Source: Prosapia bicincta
Taxonomy: Eukaryota; Arthropoda; Insecta; Hemiptera; Cercopidae
Length of the DNA stretch: 64,000 nucleotides
Direction of reading: 5' to 3'
Assembly: GCA_036971475.1 (NCBI GenBank)
Contig: JBAIZL010000003.1
Span: forward strand, 81,240,929-81,304,928
Shown piece after piece: positions 48,961 to 62,189 of the stretch (its first letter is position 1; every line of letters starts with the position of its first letter). The notes under the pieces are model-generated. The model was not told where the DNA came from. It worked only from the letters and a program-made list of their open reading frames with translations, and did no database searches. The translations under genes and the position numbers were made by a program.

Positions 48961-50208
48961 CAAAAAAATAAACTTGAATAAATTTTCTTTTTAAAGATAC
49001 ACAAATATCAAGCAGTGGCTTTGTTTAGTATATAAATTAGAGGGGGTAGTATTCAGTGGGGGTACGTCCAACCACAAGATGGAGGACTTCACCTAACAAG
49101 CTACATAGTTTTAAATAAAAATAATTTATGGTAATTTGGAAATTTGAATACAGAAATTTATAAATTGTTTAGAACATAAAGAAGTTATATCAAAGTTAAA
49201 AATTAAATGTTTTTTAAATATTATTAAATAATGAAAAATAAATAGAATGTAAAAATTAGTCAAGATAATTCGTTATGTAGTTTAGACTAAAGGTAAAAGG
49301 TTAAAATTAATTATTTGAGAATTAATTAAAATTAAAAGGCATTAAATGGTTTACAAAATTATTTGAGAATAAATTAAAGTGTAGTAAAGTAGAAAAAAGA
49401 GGACAAAACTATATTTTGGAAACATTTCGTTGAGTAAAAGTAGAGGTAAATTATGTTGAGTGTTGACTGAATAAAAGATAACTGGAAGTTAATATTTTAG
49501 AAAAAGTTATGCGGGTCCATGAATCAAATTTAGCTTAAGAACCTCAGATTTAGATATAAGACTTATTTGTTTTATTTACTTATAGACATAGAAATAATTA
49601 TTATGCTTTTTTTTAAATGAGTTCTGGAAGGATACCCAGATAAAATAAAGGGTTAAAATTGTTTCTGGATAAATTTAGGTTTTGAAAGATCAGTTGTTTG
49701 TCTTGTACAAAAGGTTAAAATCAATACTTAATCAAATGAAGGGATTGTTTATTTCAAGTGGGGTTAAAAGAGAACTTTAGAAAATAAATAAAGCTTTATT
49801 CAGAAAATGAAGTAATAGAACCATATTTTGGTATCAAATGAATAAATAAAACTAATATAAAATAACTAATTTAATATAATTAAATATAATTAAAAATTAG
49901 TTTTCTTAGAACTTTTGGTTTTAAAGTAAAGGAAGAAATATGTTTAAATTTTAATAGTAAATATTTAAAAGAAAAGGTTAAATGAAATAAAGAATAACCA
50001 CTAAAATTACAATATTATTTTTTTTAGAAGTGAAAAGAGGATATAAAGTTAATTTGGGTAGAAGAGAAGTCATAAAGTAAACACTAGTAAAAAGAATTGT
50101 TAAAAATTATAAGGTGTTGTTAAACATAGAAACATGTAACGCTCGGTCACGTTACAGCAAAGTGGTGGCTGGCGGCTGGGTAGTTGGGCGTTGTGCTCGG
50201 TACGTTAC
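48961..50208. other. Long A/G-rich interval on the plus strand
   Basis: From about 49090 to 50110 the plus strand is strikingly rich in A and G (AAATTAAAAGG-type words) with no gene. Near 50138, GTAACG and CGTTAC form a small hairpin. Confidence 0.45.

Positions 50209-50565
<357 letters not shown>

Positions 50566-50624
<59 letters not shown>
50566..50624. repeat. (TA)n microsatellite after PLE end
   Basis: About 29 TA units directly after ACATATTGCGATATT. Confidence 0.96.
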
Positions 50625-50626
<2 letters not shown>

Positions 50627-50669
50627 TTGATATTTAACGTTATCCATTGTTTTTCCCTTGCACTGACTT

Positions 50670-50727
50670 TATGAAGTTAATATATTACTATTGTGGATAA
50701 AATTACTTACAATAGTAATATATTAAC

Positions 50728-50733
<6 letters not shown>
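50670..50733. repeat. Perfect 25 bp inverted repeat beside (TA)n
   Basis: TATGAAGTTAATATATTACT (from 50670, continuing ATTGT) is perfectly complemented by 50709-50733 around a 14-base loop (GGATAAAATTACTT). It runs straight into (TA)n at 50731. Confidence 0.85.

Positions 50734-50773
<40 letters not shown>
50731..50773. repeat. (TA)n microsatellite
   Basis: About 21 TA units, adjoining the hairpin. Confidence 0.95.
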
Positions 50774-50774
<1 letters not shown>

Positions 50775-50839
50775 TAGCCTATTTTTATTTCAGGTGATTT
50801 TGTCTATTTGAATGTCTAATTATTTACTAATAGACAAGG

Positions 50840-51340
50840 TACCGTCTTACAATCTCTCTTGGAAGCGACTGAAAGGGAAGATAGCATTGTGGGATTTCTA
50901 AAATAAATGCCACTATGGAAGTTGTGTACTGTATATCCGAACCATGGAACGAAATAAAAGAAAATACGTCATGTAAGTCATAATAAACACCTGAGACATT
51001 ATAAAACTGCTGACTGATCCTCAACAGGAAACAGATTTGACATTTCTTATCAAGAAACCTCCGGTTGTGAAAATGTAGGTGATACGAACGTACGTCATTG
51101 CAAAAGTAAAGACGTACGTAAGTAAGAATAACCCATGTTACTATTATTGAAATGGTACAAGAAATTACTGAAGGCATTGATGCTGAGAATAAAGATAAAT
51201 GTTTGCAAAGACAGAAGAAGGAGTTATAATTAGTCACAATGAATCGTTGGAAACTGAACTACGATATACTGAACAACAGACAGAAACCAAGCTACCTGAT
51301 GTGCTTCTGCTAAGACATCTACGAGAACCAAAACTATGAG
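50840..51340 (+). pseudogene. Weak, broken coding-like stretch, unrecognised
   Basis: Several short plus-strand frames follow each other with phase changes: TVLQSLLEATEREDSIVGFL, PQQETDLTFLIKKPPV, MVQEITEGIDAENKDKCLQR and ESLETELRYTEQQTETKLPD with LLLRHLREPKL. Each has protein-like composition, but none exceeds 50 codons and stops separate them. I do not recognise a family. The longer minus-strand frames here (50827-51237, 51234-51440) look like shadows. It may be a decayed gene or chance. Confidence 0.25.
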
Positions 51341-52754
51341 AATCTAGAAAGAAAACTATCTGATAAGGAGATACAGGTGAAACATAACTTTCTCCAAATA
51401 ATGTAGCAACCGTTATGAACAATGTATTCCAAAGCAACATTAAATTTGTATAAGCACTGTAATCAATATATTTCTATAAACGTATTTTGAGCATTCTTAA
51501 TTATAGTATTAGGGTTCATTACAACTCTTGATTTGTCTCGTAAATCTGAGGGGGTTCCGGTCTCATCTATCATCTACCTCGAATTATATATATTATAACG
51601 AAATTCATTAGGTTAAGAAAACTGTTAGAAAAATATTTGAACTTATGGGATATACCTAGCTTGTCTATTGTCAGATCTATCGGCAGAAATAAGTTACTGC
51701 ACACACACCTGTAAGTCATAAATACAAATAATTCGAAAAGGGTTCATTATAAGTAAACCAGGATGTGCCTCGTTAATGAAGAGAAGCTTTACCTAGACAT
51801 CCACGGACCAGGGAGATTTATGACTAGGAATCCCTGAGAATACAGAAAAACACATGCACCTGTGGGAAAGTTCAACAAATCCCCACGAAGCCCAAAAGAA
51901 AGTGAGGGAAGTGTCAAAATTTCATAGGCTAGCCACAGTTTGAGCGTCATAAGGGAGCCAATCAAATTTGAAGAGAGGATGAAACCCATACGGATACCAA
52001 TCAAGGGAAACAGGAAGAGGACACACAATTTTCGTTACTCGATAGGGTCAAGTGGTAGGACTCAAGGAGTCATAATGCAGGACTCGAGGGAGAAGTAATG
52101 TTCAGTTTTAGTAAGAAATATCAAATTGAAACAAAGTAACGTGGAAATTTCAAGTAAGGGAGATTAATAAGGGAGATTATTAAATAGAAAGTGAAGTATA
52201 AAGTGGGAGATCAAAGGGTAACAAGTGCGATTAAAATAAAGGGGTGATTAATAAAGTCAGTTACGACATAGAAGCATTTCGAGAAATTCAGAAAAGTGAA
52301 ATTGATAGGAAAATATTATTAAGTGAATTTGTGTCAGGTGAAGTGAAACAAGGAACCACGCAAGTAATAAGTAATAAATTTATTTTTAACTTAAAGCCAA
52401 CACTTTAAAGTAACAAACATTAAGAATCTTTTAAACTTTTATAAATTCCTTAAAAAGTCATATTTAATTGAAATATAAAAATTTATCAAACCACAAGTGC
52501 AGTAACTCATACACGCCCTTAGATAGCTAAAAGAAAGTAAATTTAGAATTCTTACAAAATCAATAGTGAAATAAGGGTCTTGATGCCTATCGGCAAATAT
52601 TAGAGTTTGTAAAACGAATTATATGAACTACCTGTAAATGCAATATTGATCTCAGGATAAAATAAATCTGTTATTATAAAAGCAAGTAGCTGGGTTATTA
52701 ATTTCATTTCCAAAGGGTCAAAATTATCCTGTAGACAATCAAAAAGTGAAAGTA
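51341..52754. other. Interval upstream of the PBS-like site, possible decayed LTR
   Basis: No gene is recognised. The part 51780-52090 is GC-richer. A polyadenylation-type AAATAAATCTG lies near 52661, about 110 bp before the first PBS-like word, as it would in the U5 side of an LTR. No left LTR boundary could be set. Confidence 0.25.
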
Positions 52755-52830
52755 CGTTATATAAAATTAGCGTCCAACGTGGATGGCTTGGTCCGTTATA
52801 TAAAATTGTCGCCCAACGTGGATGGCGAAG
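52755..52830 (+). repeat. 43 bp tandem duplication carrying primer-binding-site-like words
   Basis: GTTATATAAAATTAGCGTCC with AACGTGGATGGC is followed by GTTATATAAAATTGTCGCCC with AACGTGGATGGC. The CGCCCAACGTGG word resembles the tRNA-Lys primer-binding site used by many LTR retroelements. No gag or pol follows, so if real it is a relict. Confidence 0.35.
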
Positions 52831-55342
52831 GTATAAAGTATTTATAATATCAAAGTAGAATTAGCTTTGATACCCTCCTTATGTCTTGTTGCATTATAAG
52901 TATGGTTACAGAAGATATATCTTGTCACCATTTGCAAGTGCCGTCGAATACGATCTAATAATAGTCCATTAATCGCTATTCCCATAAAGGTATTTTGAGG
53001 AGGGTTACATTTCTTAAATCTCTGTCATGATAAAATGAGCGTCACTATTTCTATACTTAGCTACAATGTATGACATTCTCCCAAAACATCTGGAAAAAAA
53101 TATGTACTAAAAAAAAGAAAAATTATAGTTTTGAATATAATCATCCATACTAAAACAAAAATAATTAATAGTTAATAAACATCTACAGCAATTAGCAGTT
53201 AAAAATAATTAATTAAAAAAACACTATAAACTAATTATCAAGAAAACACAAGACATAAACAACACAAACTGTCAATGGTGATATTTATTAAATTTGCCTA
53301 AAATTTATAATCATAATGTAATTACAATAGCGACGATGTTGAAGAAAAGATTTGAACAGCTCGAGTTTGCAATTTTGTAAACGTGGAAGCAAGATGGAAA
53401 CAAAAGATGACGGTGTAAGCACATTTCTTAGAGTAAAGTAATACTCCCGTACATACATTCCTGCTCTTGTGAATTACAAGCAATCGTGACAGGAATATTT
53501 TAGGGGAGATAACGACTCCCTTTTCCTTTTGGGAAATCAACATTATTTTTACGTTTGCTCATCATATCGTGAGCTTAAAGAATAATTCCTTGATGACAAT
53601 TCATCAATGAGTATAATACATGTATGAGTACATAAATAAATACATCAAATTTTTTTTTAAACTTAAGTGCTAAAGATTCCTCTTTGTAAAGATCCCCTTC
53701 ATTACTAGCTATAATTCCCTAAATATGTTTTTATATATATCTCTATACTAAAATACACGTAGGAAGTTCAATCAGTAATTTTGAAACTATTTTATCTCGT
53801 GAATATGCTTCAAAGTAACCTGCGTCCATCCTACGAGTGTACGTTTTATAGCGTTAGTATCTTTGGACTAAGATGTACTATATTGTATACGTAAAACTAT
53901 TTGAGTTAGCCCCTAGCCAATACACAAATTTAATGTCTTTCATCTCACAAATAAAACTTTACATGTAAAGTGAAATTTTCTTAGGCTCACTATCAGTTAA
54001 ATAGAGTTTAAAATAATAAAATTCTTTTAAAATCATATATATATATATGTATGTATATACATGATGTATGTATGTATATGTACATATACATGTGAGTTTG
54101 GGTAGTACGTAACTGGTTCTCTCTTTGAGATCCTCTATAATTAGAAAGTTTGATCTGTACTATTTTATGTTGAAAGAAAATCTTTGCTTATTGTATTTTT
54201 TACCATGTTGATGAAATTTGACACGTTTATATATGTTGAACTAAAAACCAAAGAAAATATCAATACAGTTCATACTAAATGGAATTTGGAGTGTCAATTA
54301 TGAAACCAATATCAAGAAACCTTGATATTAAGCACATTTCTTAACGCACATTTCCAATACGGGCTCCTATCAGTAAGAACATGGAATGCATCTTCAGTAG
54401 GTTCCAGTCCTTTTGTTAACTGAATAAAATATATTGTTTTAAATTTAGTTGTGTACATTACGATATTTATGAAGCAAGAATACAAACTAATTTTCAAATC
54501 ACAAACATTTATGTTTGTAGAATGTGAGCAAAAATTAAACACCAATGTACATAAATTTGGAGTGATGCACTAAATGATAGAATGAGGCAAACGTTTTTAA
54601 AATGGCAAACACCAACTCTAGTGTTTTTCTTTACGGTGGTTTGTCATTCTTTATTACTCATTTCTTTAATGTTGTAGCAATTATACTTCCGCATTTTTCA
54701 CGTGTGTTAGTAGCTCACCCCAATTGTGAGTTTAATGATAAATATATAGTTCATTTGTTTCGCAAAATTTCTTTCACGTTCTAGGGTTTTTCCTATATGG
54801 AAAAATCTAAAGAGATACAATCATTTAATAGGGAATACGAATATGGGCACTTTCACGTTACACTACCACAGCGGCATACCATCCATTCCAGCACATAATT
54901 GCCGCGGCACGATGATTCTGATAACAGAGACGCAAGTAGACAAGTTCTCGTTTTTATATTATTCAGTTCTTGTGAAACCGTAAATAAAATATAATCTTTT
55001 TTTTCTAAAATATCAATTGATAAAAGCAAAACTGTACTACGAATAAATTTAAATATAGAAACTAGGACGCAAATTCATCCTGGATGTGTTTTTGCAAGTG
55101 CACCTGATCCTGATATATTTGAAAAATAGTGGTCTCGATTGATCAATTTCTGTCACTTCTTCGATTTATACAACAAACTAAAAATGCAATTTCGTTGTCG
55201 CCTATTTAAACACCAGTAAACCACTTTTGTTGCTCATGATTCATTGTAAAGCTCAAATATAATTAAACTGTAGGGTCAGCAAAAACAGTGCCTGACGTGT
55301 ATATCTGATAGCGAATTTGAATTTAGTTTTGCCTGTTTGAAT
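52831..55342. other. AT-rich interval, no recognised gene
   Basis: No frame above 77 codons and no motif. A short TATATGTATGTATATAC-type tract lies at 54035-54090. Confidence 0.5.
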
Positions 55343-56047
55343 GTTTCCGTATGATCAAAACTGCAAAGTTTAAAAGAATCCTTATAGGCAGCAATCGTCT
55401 CCAACATCATAGGAACATTGAAAGGATTGAGGTAAATTATAATGTTGGAAATATGAAGAAAGGTTTGTAAGATAAACAATAGATGAGTGAGAAGCAATGG
55501 AAATATAATCCCGTGTTTATCCGTTACTAAAGTACAACGAAGACGTTATTTGTTACCTTGAAAAGGAATACTCATTTGCCACGAAAATAAACGTATGTGA
55601 AATATAGTCAGGTTGTTAGAACAGATAAACAAATATATTTCCTGGTTAGACTAAGCGGAATCTTGCCAAAACCTAACATATGACAATCCGGAATATCTTG
55701 GTGAAACTGCAAAGTTTAAAAGGATCCTTATTGGTAACAATTGTCTCCAACATCATAAGAACATTGAAAGGATTAAGGTAAATTATAATGTTAAAATTAT
55801 GAAGAAACGTTTGTAAGGTAAACAATAGTTGAGTGAGAAGCAATGGAAATATAATCCCGTGTTTATCCGTTACTAAAGTACAACGAAGACGTTATTTGTT
55901 ACCTTGAAAAGGAATACTCATTTGTCATGAAAATAAACGTACGTGAAATATAGTCAGGTTGTTAGAACAGATAAACAAATATATTACCTGGTTAGACTAA
56001 GTATAATCTTGCTAAAGTCTGACATATGATAATCCAAAATATCTTGG
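55343..56047. repeat. Tandem duplication, about 347 bp unit, two copies
   Basis: CTGCAAAGTTTAAAAG at 55361 recurs at 55708. The following ~330 bp matches closely (GAACATTGAAAGGATT, ATAATCCCGTGTTTATCCGT, GTCAGGTTGTTAGAACAGAT). The first copy begins slightly upstream and the second ends near ATATCTTGGTG at 56047. No coding sequence is recognised. Confidence 0.88.
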
Positions 56048-56674
56048 TGGAGATCAGAAGCAATATTTTAATTAAATAAAACTAAATAAATGACAATATG
56101 ATGTAAAAAAATACTTCCTTATTAGATTGATTGTAAATTTACAGATTTATATTTTCCCCATTCCCTCATTTATTATAATTAGATTTTACAGCAGTTTTTA
56201 AAATGGTAGCCGTTTTTATTGATCACGATGGAAATACATAAATAACCGTTCTAAATAATGCTCGTGGGGAAGGTTCTTAAGCAAATTTGTGTTTAATATT
56301 GGCAAAGCGTCCACCGTCAACGCGGAGTTACTTCCTGAATCCCAATAAACTTAATAATTCCTCACCCTTGCCCCTACGTCTCCCGTCTTATTTAATTCAG
56401 ATTTATGACTTCTACTCTTACAGCTTTTGATGACACCGTATAAACTTAGCGGTCCTATGCCACTGAAAGATTTTAAATTGAATTTAAATAAAAATGATTG
56501 AATTAGTAGTTTTGGTACAAATTACAATTTTTCTCATTTTATGAAAAGAAAAATGTTTGTTTGTAATTCATAGGGTTAAATAAAGATCAAATATTGGTTT
56601 GAAAGATTTCGCTCGCCTCAAAATAGTTAATCTGACTCCCAGACCATTATTGGAGGGAATGTTTAGAATTTATC
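56048..56674. other. AT-rich interval, nothing recognised
   Basis: No frame or motif supports a gene. Confidence 0.5.
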
Positions 56675-56680
56675 CACACA

Positions 56681-56717
<37 letters not shown>
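56675..56717. repeat. (CA)n microsatellite
   Basis: About 20 CA units with one CATACA interruption, ending at CTGCAACGG as at 47793. Confidence 0.95.
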
Positions 56718-56721
<4 letters not shown>

Positions 56722-57079
56722 ACGGTACGTCTCCCTCTCTCACAACCTCAACCTGCTACTGGTCGAAAGTTGCCTACCATCTAGTTACATGAGCAAGTAT
56801 TTAAAATCCCATCTAATAAGTACACCCTGGGAACGTTGTCTATAAAATGTATTTAAAGTCATGGTAAGATCAGTGATCTGTCATATGGTCTAATTAATGT
56901 CAGCTGAAAACACATAAACATTATCACATCATAGATTTGCCTTACCATGCTTTGAAGACATCTCTCCACCATGCTCCTGCTTTAGTGAGGTCCGTGCAAG
57001 ATAGAGTCTTACCATATCTTCCTAAAAGAATTCTTGTGTTTCATATGGTAAAATCTGCCAGTGAAACCTCAGTATGAAA

Positions 57080-57290
57080 CCTGTCATGGCTACATGCTGA
57101 GCACCTCTACATTATTCATGCGCTGACGACCCAGGAGTGTTGTGTGGTACTCAGGTCATGAATGCCGAAAATGTTTAGGAGCTGCATAGTCCTCGACCAG
57201 GCCAAGGATCACAACAGTCCCATCTTCAATGGTCAGCACGTCGCCAAATTACTCAACATCCAAGGGTCGTTGGCTAATAAGTAACTAGGA
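57080..57290 (+). pseudogene. Second copy of the LINE ORF2 C-terminal tail, decayed
   Basis: Shares ordered DNA words with 9120-9465: ATGAATGCCGAA, ACAACAGTCCCATCTTCA, GTCAGCACGTCGC and a GGGT...CGTTGGCTA ending. The frame gives IVLDQAKDHNSPIF, against YRAQDYNSPIF in the first copy. Stops and small deletions break it. It shows that the LINE family is dispersed in this genome. Confidence 0.65.
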
Positions 57291-58308
57291 TCATATCTTG
57301 AAGCTACATTGATAAGAAAGTAAGTGGTAGTAGTGACGCCCAATGATGTAATGATTTCTGTCGGTTTTAAAGAATAGTGTCGGTTATAATAATTAGAACT
57401 CTTAAATGTTAGATAGAACTCAATTACTAGAATAGACAATTTCTTTAGATTATCTTGTAAATATTATATTATTTTTTCTATCAAACAATTGAATTTAAAT
57501 TTAGGCCTATCTTACTGCACCTCAACCTTTCATCGAGACTCCAGATGTTCTTGCCACTGCTCCTGGGTACTTGTATATTACGATTACTTTAATCTTTGGT
57601 TTATGTGAAACTTCGGAGGCTATAGTAGATTATCTTTATCAAATTAATTTCTACATTTAATTAGGAAATTTGATAATGGTTTGGATTTAATAATTCAAAA
57701 TATCCGTTGATTTCAGAATTACGTGAAAAAAATTACAGTTTATTAGTTTCTTGAACCTGTTGATTGTCAAATATAAGTAACTGTTTTATAACAAAACATA
57801 CTTTTGCATACCCAAACAGATCAAAATTTGATATTTTTCTTCATACTCGATAACTTGAAACTTGTTATTCAATGAATAACACGATTGGGTTAAATTTTAT
57901 ACTGCAGAATATCTATAGATACTAATTTCTAAAACTTTGTTAATACTCTCATGCTCCGCTGAAATACAAATTGTTTGAGAGCAGAAGGTCTAAATTAGAA
58001 GATGCGATTCAGTAACATAATAAATCAATTTTTTATTTTTGGATAGGTCTCTTGGAATGTCTGTATTTTTTAGAATTCATTACCTTAATATAATATTTTA
58101 ATTTTTGTTTACGTGCTTTCACAGATTAATTTTAAAGAGGTGGAAGCTGGTGTTTCTGAAACCGGTGCCTAATTAACCTTTGACATTACATGAAGCTCTA
58201 TTTAATTTTAAAGCTAGACAAACATAAACTAAATTAACGAATTTTTTATGCATAAAATATTAATTTAAAATTATAAAGTTTAAAAACGATCTTGAAAAAC
58301 CATAAACC

Positions 58309-58311
<3 letters not shown>
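57291..58311. other. AT-rich interval, nothing recognised
   Basis: No frame or motif supports a gene. Confidence 0.5.

Positions 58312-58377
<66 letters not shown>
58312..58377. repeat. (TA)n microsatellite
   Basis: About 33 uninterrupted TA units. Confidence 0.97.
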
Positions 58378-58379
<2 letters not shown>

Positions 58380-58499
58380 TAAGATACAATAAAATAATTA
58401 TATAACATACAAATTATAAACCCTATGTAAAAATATCAATATAATAATAATTATTTTAAACTGTTTAAAATTGCTCTATTCTATGTACAACTATTGCTA

Positions 58500-58875
58500 T
58501 AACACTTATTGGTAATAAAGGTAGGAGCGCCGATAATATTCTTGTGAAATTTGAATCAAACACAGCTGTGCAACGGAACCAGACTATCCACAAAAAAACT
58601 GACACCCAACTTGATCCAGACAAAAATTATTAGTAGCAAGTTCAATGGATAGATGGTTTTTATTCCATGAATACCAATTATTTCATCAGATCTACAAACG
58701 ACTACAATCTGTTTTGGGTTTTGGATTCGCAATAACCATAAACAATGCACAAGGACGATCAGTGACCATTGCTGGATTAAATTTGGAACATTCGAGATTA
58801 TACCTTGGATAATTATATGTTGCATGCTCACGTGTTGCGACACCTAAAATTTGTATTTTTTTAAGCCTAATAAGA
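58500..58875 (+). pseudogene. Helitron/Pif1-type helicase C-terminal remnant
   Basis: Plus-strand translation, broken by stops and a frameshift, gives KVGAPIIFL, then NLNQTQLCNGTRL, IISSKFNG, MVFIP, IPIISSDLQT, and after a shift KRLQSVLGFGFAITINNAQGRSV... then LYVACSRVATP. These match in order the C-terminal Pif1-family helicase blocks of Helitron Rep/Hel proteins (the LKxGxPIMLLRN, LCNGTRL, TINKAQGQS and LYVALSRV motifs). At least four stops and one frameshift make it inactive. No Helitron ends or Rep domain were found. The 95-codon minus-strand frame here is a shadow. Confidence 0.87.
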
Positions 58876-59519
58876 TGAAGAAAAACATGTTCTACCCTCT
58901 AGCAGTGCAGTAAAATCAAATATTATTTTTAGATATTTGATTTGGTTTTTTTAATTTTGCAAACATTATGATTTTGGGAGCTGCAACATGCGCCAAAGGC
59001 TAGTAAACTTATTAAAATTACGTTTTCGTTACTTAAAACATTATTTTTTACTTTTCGGTAAGGGAACATTATAAGTAAATTCTGTTTTTTTATGTATTTT
59101 TTTGTTACTTCAATATTTTGTCTAAACGCAACCAAGGATTTGTTGCTCGTCTCTTTGTATTAAACAAATAAATAAAAGTTATTTAAAAACAATCTAACCA
59201 AGAATACAATCATTAAACATAATACAATTTTAATAAAATGTAATTAAATGTAACCAAGACTTTGACATAGTAAAACATTTAAGCAAACGAGAAATTTGTA
59301 AATTCAACGAAAATAAATAAACGTGTATCAAACACGTACAGCATACCTAACATACGAATTTAATGCACTCCTATAAGTTATCTTTAACAGCTATCTATTT
59401 GGCGTTGTTTTTTTATACGCCAAGTCCATATAAAAAAGAAAAAGGGTAAAATGGTTGTAGAGATTTGAATTGGGTTTCATTTTATAGATACGGAACTGAA
59501 ACAAATGACAGAAAATATA
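58876..59519. other. AT-rich interval, nothing recognised
   Basis: No frame or motif supports a gene. Confidence 0.5.
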
Positions 59520-60690
59520 GGTTCTCCAGCTAGTCTTCACTAGAATGTGCAAAGTCTAAGAATATTTTTCTCGGTCCGTAATGGCCCCTATAGGTCGCGA
59601 AAAATGTCGTAATATATGTCCAACAAAAAAATAGGAGTGAGATCTCGTGATATCATGACTCTTCGTCATCAGTGGGTTACAGCTTGCCATAATCGTATGC
59701 TGATATCTTGGTATCTTCAACCAATCGTCATATTTTTTGATATCGCACCAACAATAGAATTTTAAAAAGTAGTTGAAGTTCCATAATTTGTAGGTTTAAA
59801 GAGAAGCATGACTGAATATTAATAATGTTCCTATATGGTGTTACCACCGTTAATGTCAATGATTGTTACGTAGGTAACTCATAATTATTTATATGCATTT
59901 ATAATTCTCTCGAACAGACATTGTATTGTATTATTATAATTTTGAAAAATTTAATTTGAAAATTTCTGATACAAATATTATATTACTAATCCTTTTATGC
60001 ATGTGGAGACAACATATTATGTTGTTTTCAATTGGCCTATATTATTTTCATACTTTTTATTATAATAAATCCTTTCTCCAAAATGAACTTAATTTCCTGT
60101 TAAGAATTATAGACTAATAAAAAAGAGTTCGAAATATAAAATTTATGAGTTATAATAACATAGTAATAAGTGATTACCTGTCACTGATAAAGGAAGCTTG
60201 GTTGTGCAAACATTTCTCGTATTATTTTTCTTAATTAGCATGTTTGAAATTTTTTAATATTTCTATGTCATTTTAGTTGTAGAAAATGAAATTTGAAATC
60301 AAATAACCAGTAAATTTTAAGCTTATAATTGCAATCTAGCTAAAAAGACTGCTGTCTGATAGAAATCAAGAGAAAATGTGTAAATTATACGATCCAAATG
60401 CAAATGATAACATTCGAATATCAAATATCTTCTAAAAATAATTAAATACTAATTATAAAAAAATAAATTCTTTTAAGTAACATCCCATAAAAAATGGTCG
60501 CTGAAAATTCTTGAATTTCAGGATATATTGCTATTCCCCAAGTAAGGACAATGCAAGGGGGAAAATTGGAGATATCAAGGGGAGTTGAACGTCAAACGGT
60601 ATGGGACCCGGAAGTTAAGAGTCGAGGGTTTGTATATAAGGGTTCCAAAAACTGAAGAATACAAACTATATATTTTACTATTATATACGG
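59520..60690. repeat. Diverged duplication, copy 1
   Basis: Similar in order to 62190-63740: CAGCTAGTCT, GTATCTTCAACCAATCG, GTTCCTATATGG, GACTGCTGTCTGATAGAAAT and GTTGAACGT occur in both. Spacing grows from about 2.67 to 3.1 kb because copy 2 has an insertion near 62380-62800. No coding sequence is recognised. Confidence 0.75.
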
Positions 60691-61148
60691 TAAGTTGCAC
60701 ATAAAACAAAAGAAAATACTTACTAGTTGTCATAGTTGCTGCGCGGGAGCAGCAGGCCGAAGTGCTCCATTTATGAACAGCTGTTTGCTATAAACCTGAA
60801 TGTTTTGGACCTTATAAAAAGTATTCAAGTGAGTGATTTTATTTAGATAGTGCCTATAAGGTACCAGACAAGGAAAGCGTGTGAACCTGATAACTGCAGG
60901 TGACATCATATCGATGATCTGGTGTCGCCTAAACGAGCGAGCAATGATAAGCAAGAGGAAATCTTTTACTAAAATCCACGGCACAGGTAACTTTTAAAAT
61001 TTTTATATTTCTTAGTAAGCACACAGTTCACGGCCAGAAAATTGTTATTTATCAGTATTTCTTTTTATTTGTCAGAAGGGAGGGCATTATAAATTCTATT
61101 CAGGAAAACCATTTCGATATTTAACCCTCTGACAGCATCAATAAATAG

Positions 61149-61151
<3 letters not shown>
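60691..61151. other. Interval with an unrecognised minus-strand frame
   Basis: An 84-codon minus-strand frame (60730-60984, non-ATG start) contains HQIIDMMSPAVIRFTRFP and ends PAAPAQQL. I do not recognise it and see no flanking exon. Not called as a gene. Confidence 0.3.

Positions 61152-61196
<45 letters not shown>
61152..61196. repeat. (TA)n microsatellite
   Basis: About 22 TA units. Confidence 0.97.
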
Positions 61197-61201
<5 letters not shown>

Positions 61202-62189
61202 TAGTAAAAAACAACAAATCATTATTAAAAAATGTTTGCAAAATAGAAATAAAATATATTTTAATCTGTTTATTTGTAATTAACTGAACAAACTAATATA
61301 AAGTAGATATCAAACTATAAACGTTTAAATTATTTCGAAACGTAAAAAGATTTCTCTTTTTCCTAAATGACGTCATCTATAATTATATCAAATATATTGA
61401 CTTAAAAAGATCGGACGAAAACCTTTCCTATATTTTATCATTCCTAAAACTATTTTGTAATGTAATGTTTGAGTACATATGTAATAACAATTGCTAAACG
61501 ATTGTAGAAGAATAATACCACACCCACCCTACACCAGCGTGCCCTTTGTCATGCAGGCTCATAACTTATTGTTATCGTTATAATTCTAGTTTAAAGTTAA
61601 AATCTTTATTTTCTTAGTAACGAAGTATTGTTATTTTCGATTAGTATCAAAGTGCCCTTTAATAGTCTAATGAGCATATTCAACCGTAGCTATAAATTTG
61701 TTTACATTATGTAGCTTTATAGCTATAGTTTGCTGATATTGCTCTATCTGTTCGGTACTTCGTGCAGACATTATTGTCCCCCTGTGGAAATTAATATAGC
61801 TGGGAGATTACACTGCGGTTATTCAATTGTCTGTGCTATAGTGGACGCTACAATATTATGCGCGATCAAAATAGTTACTTTATTCAGTATTTTTATGTAT
61901 GATCAAATATTTAATAACAAAATATTAGAAGCAATATGATACAAAATATATGTTTATTGAAATTAACCTAATACTCCTTTTTATTTCTGTTAGAAATATT
62001 TCTATATGTTTGAGTAAACATTTTCTAAAATATTTAAACGTCCTTCCTTATCAACTTGATGTAAAAGTTTCATTGTATTTTTCATTTCTTGCGGTACATG
62101 ACTCTCTTCAATGAAATGTGTAGCGCAATTCGAACAATTTTTCTCGTTTTAAACGACCATTTTTGTTCTTTATATCTGGTTTAAAAATA
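61197..62189. other. AT-rich interval, nothing recognised
   Basis: The 69-codon frame at 61730 is not recognised. The 61985-62015 words recur at 32930-32960. Confidence 0.45.

Noticed and set aside
58556..58843. 95-codon minus-strand frame
   Set aside because: Shadow of the Helitron-type helicase motifs, which read clearly on the plus strand.
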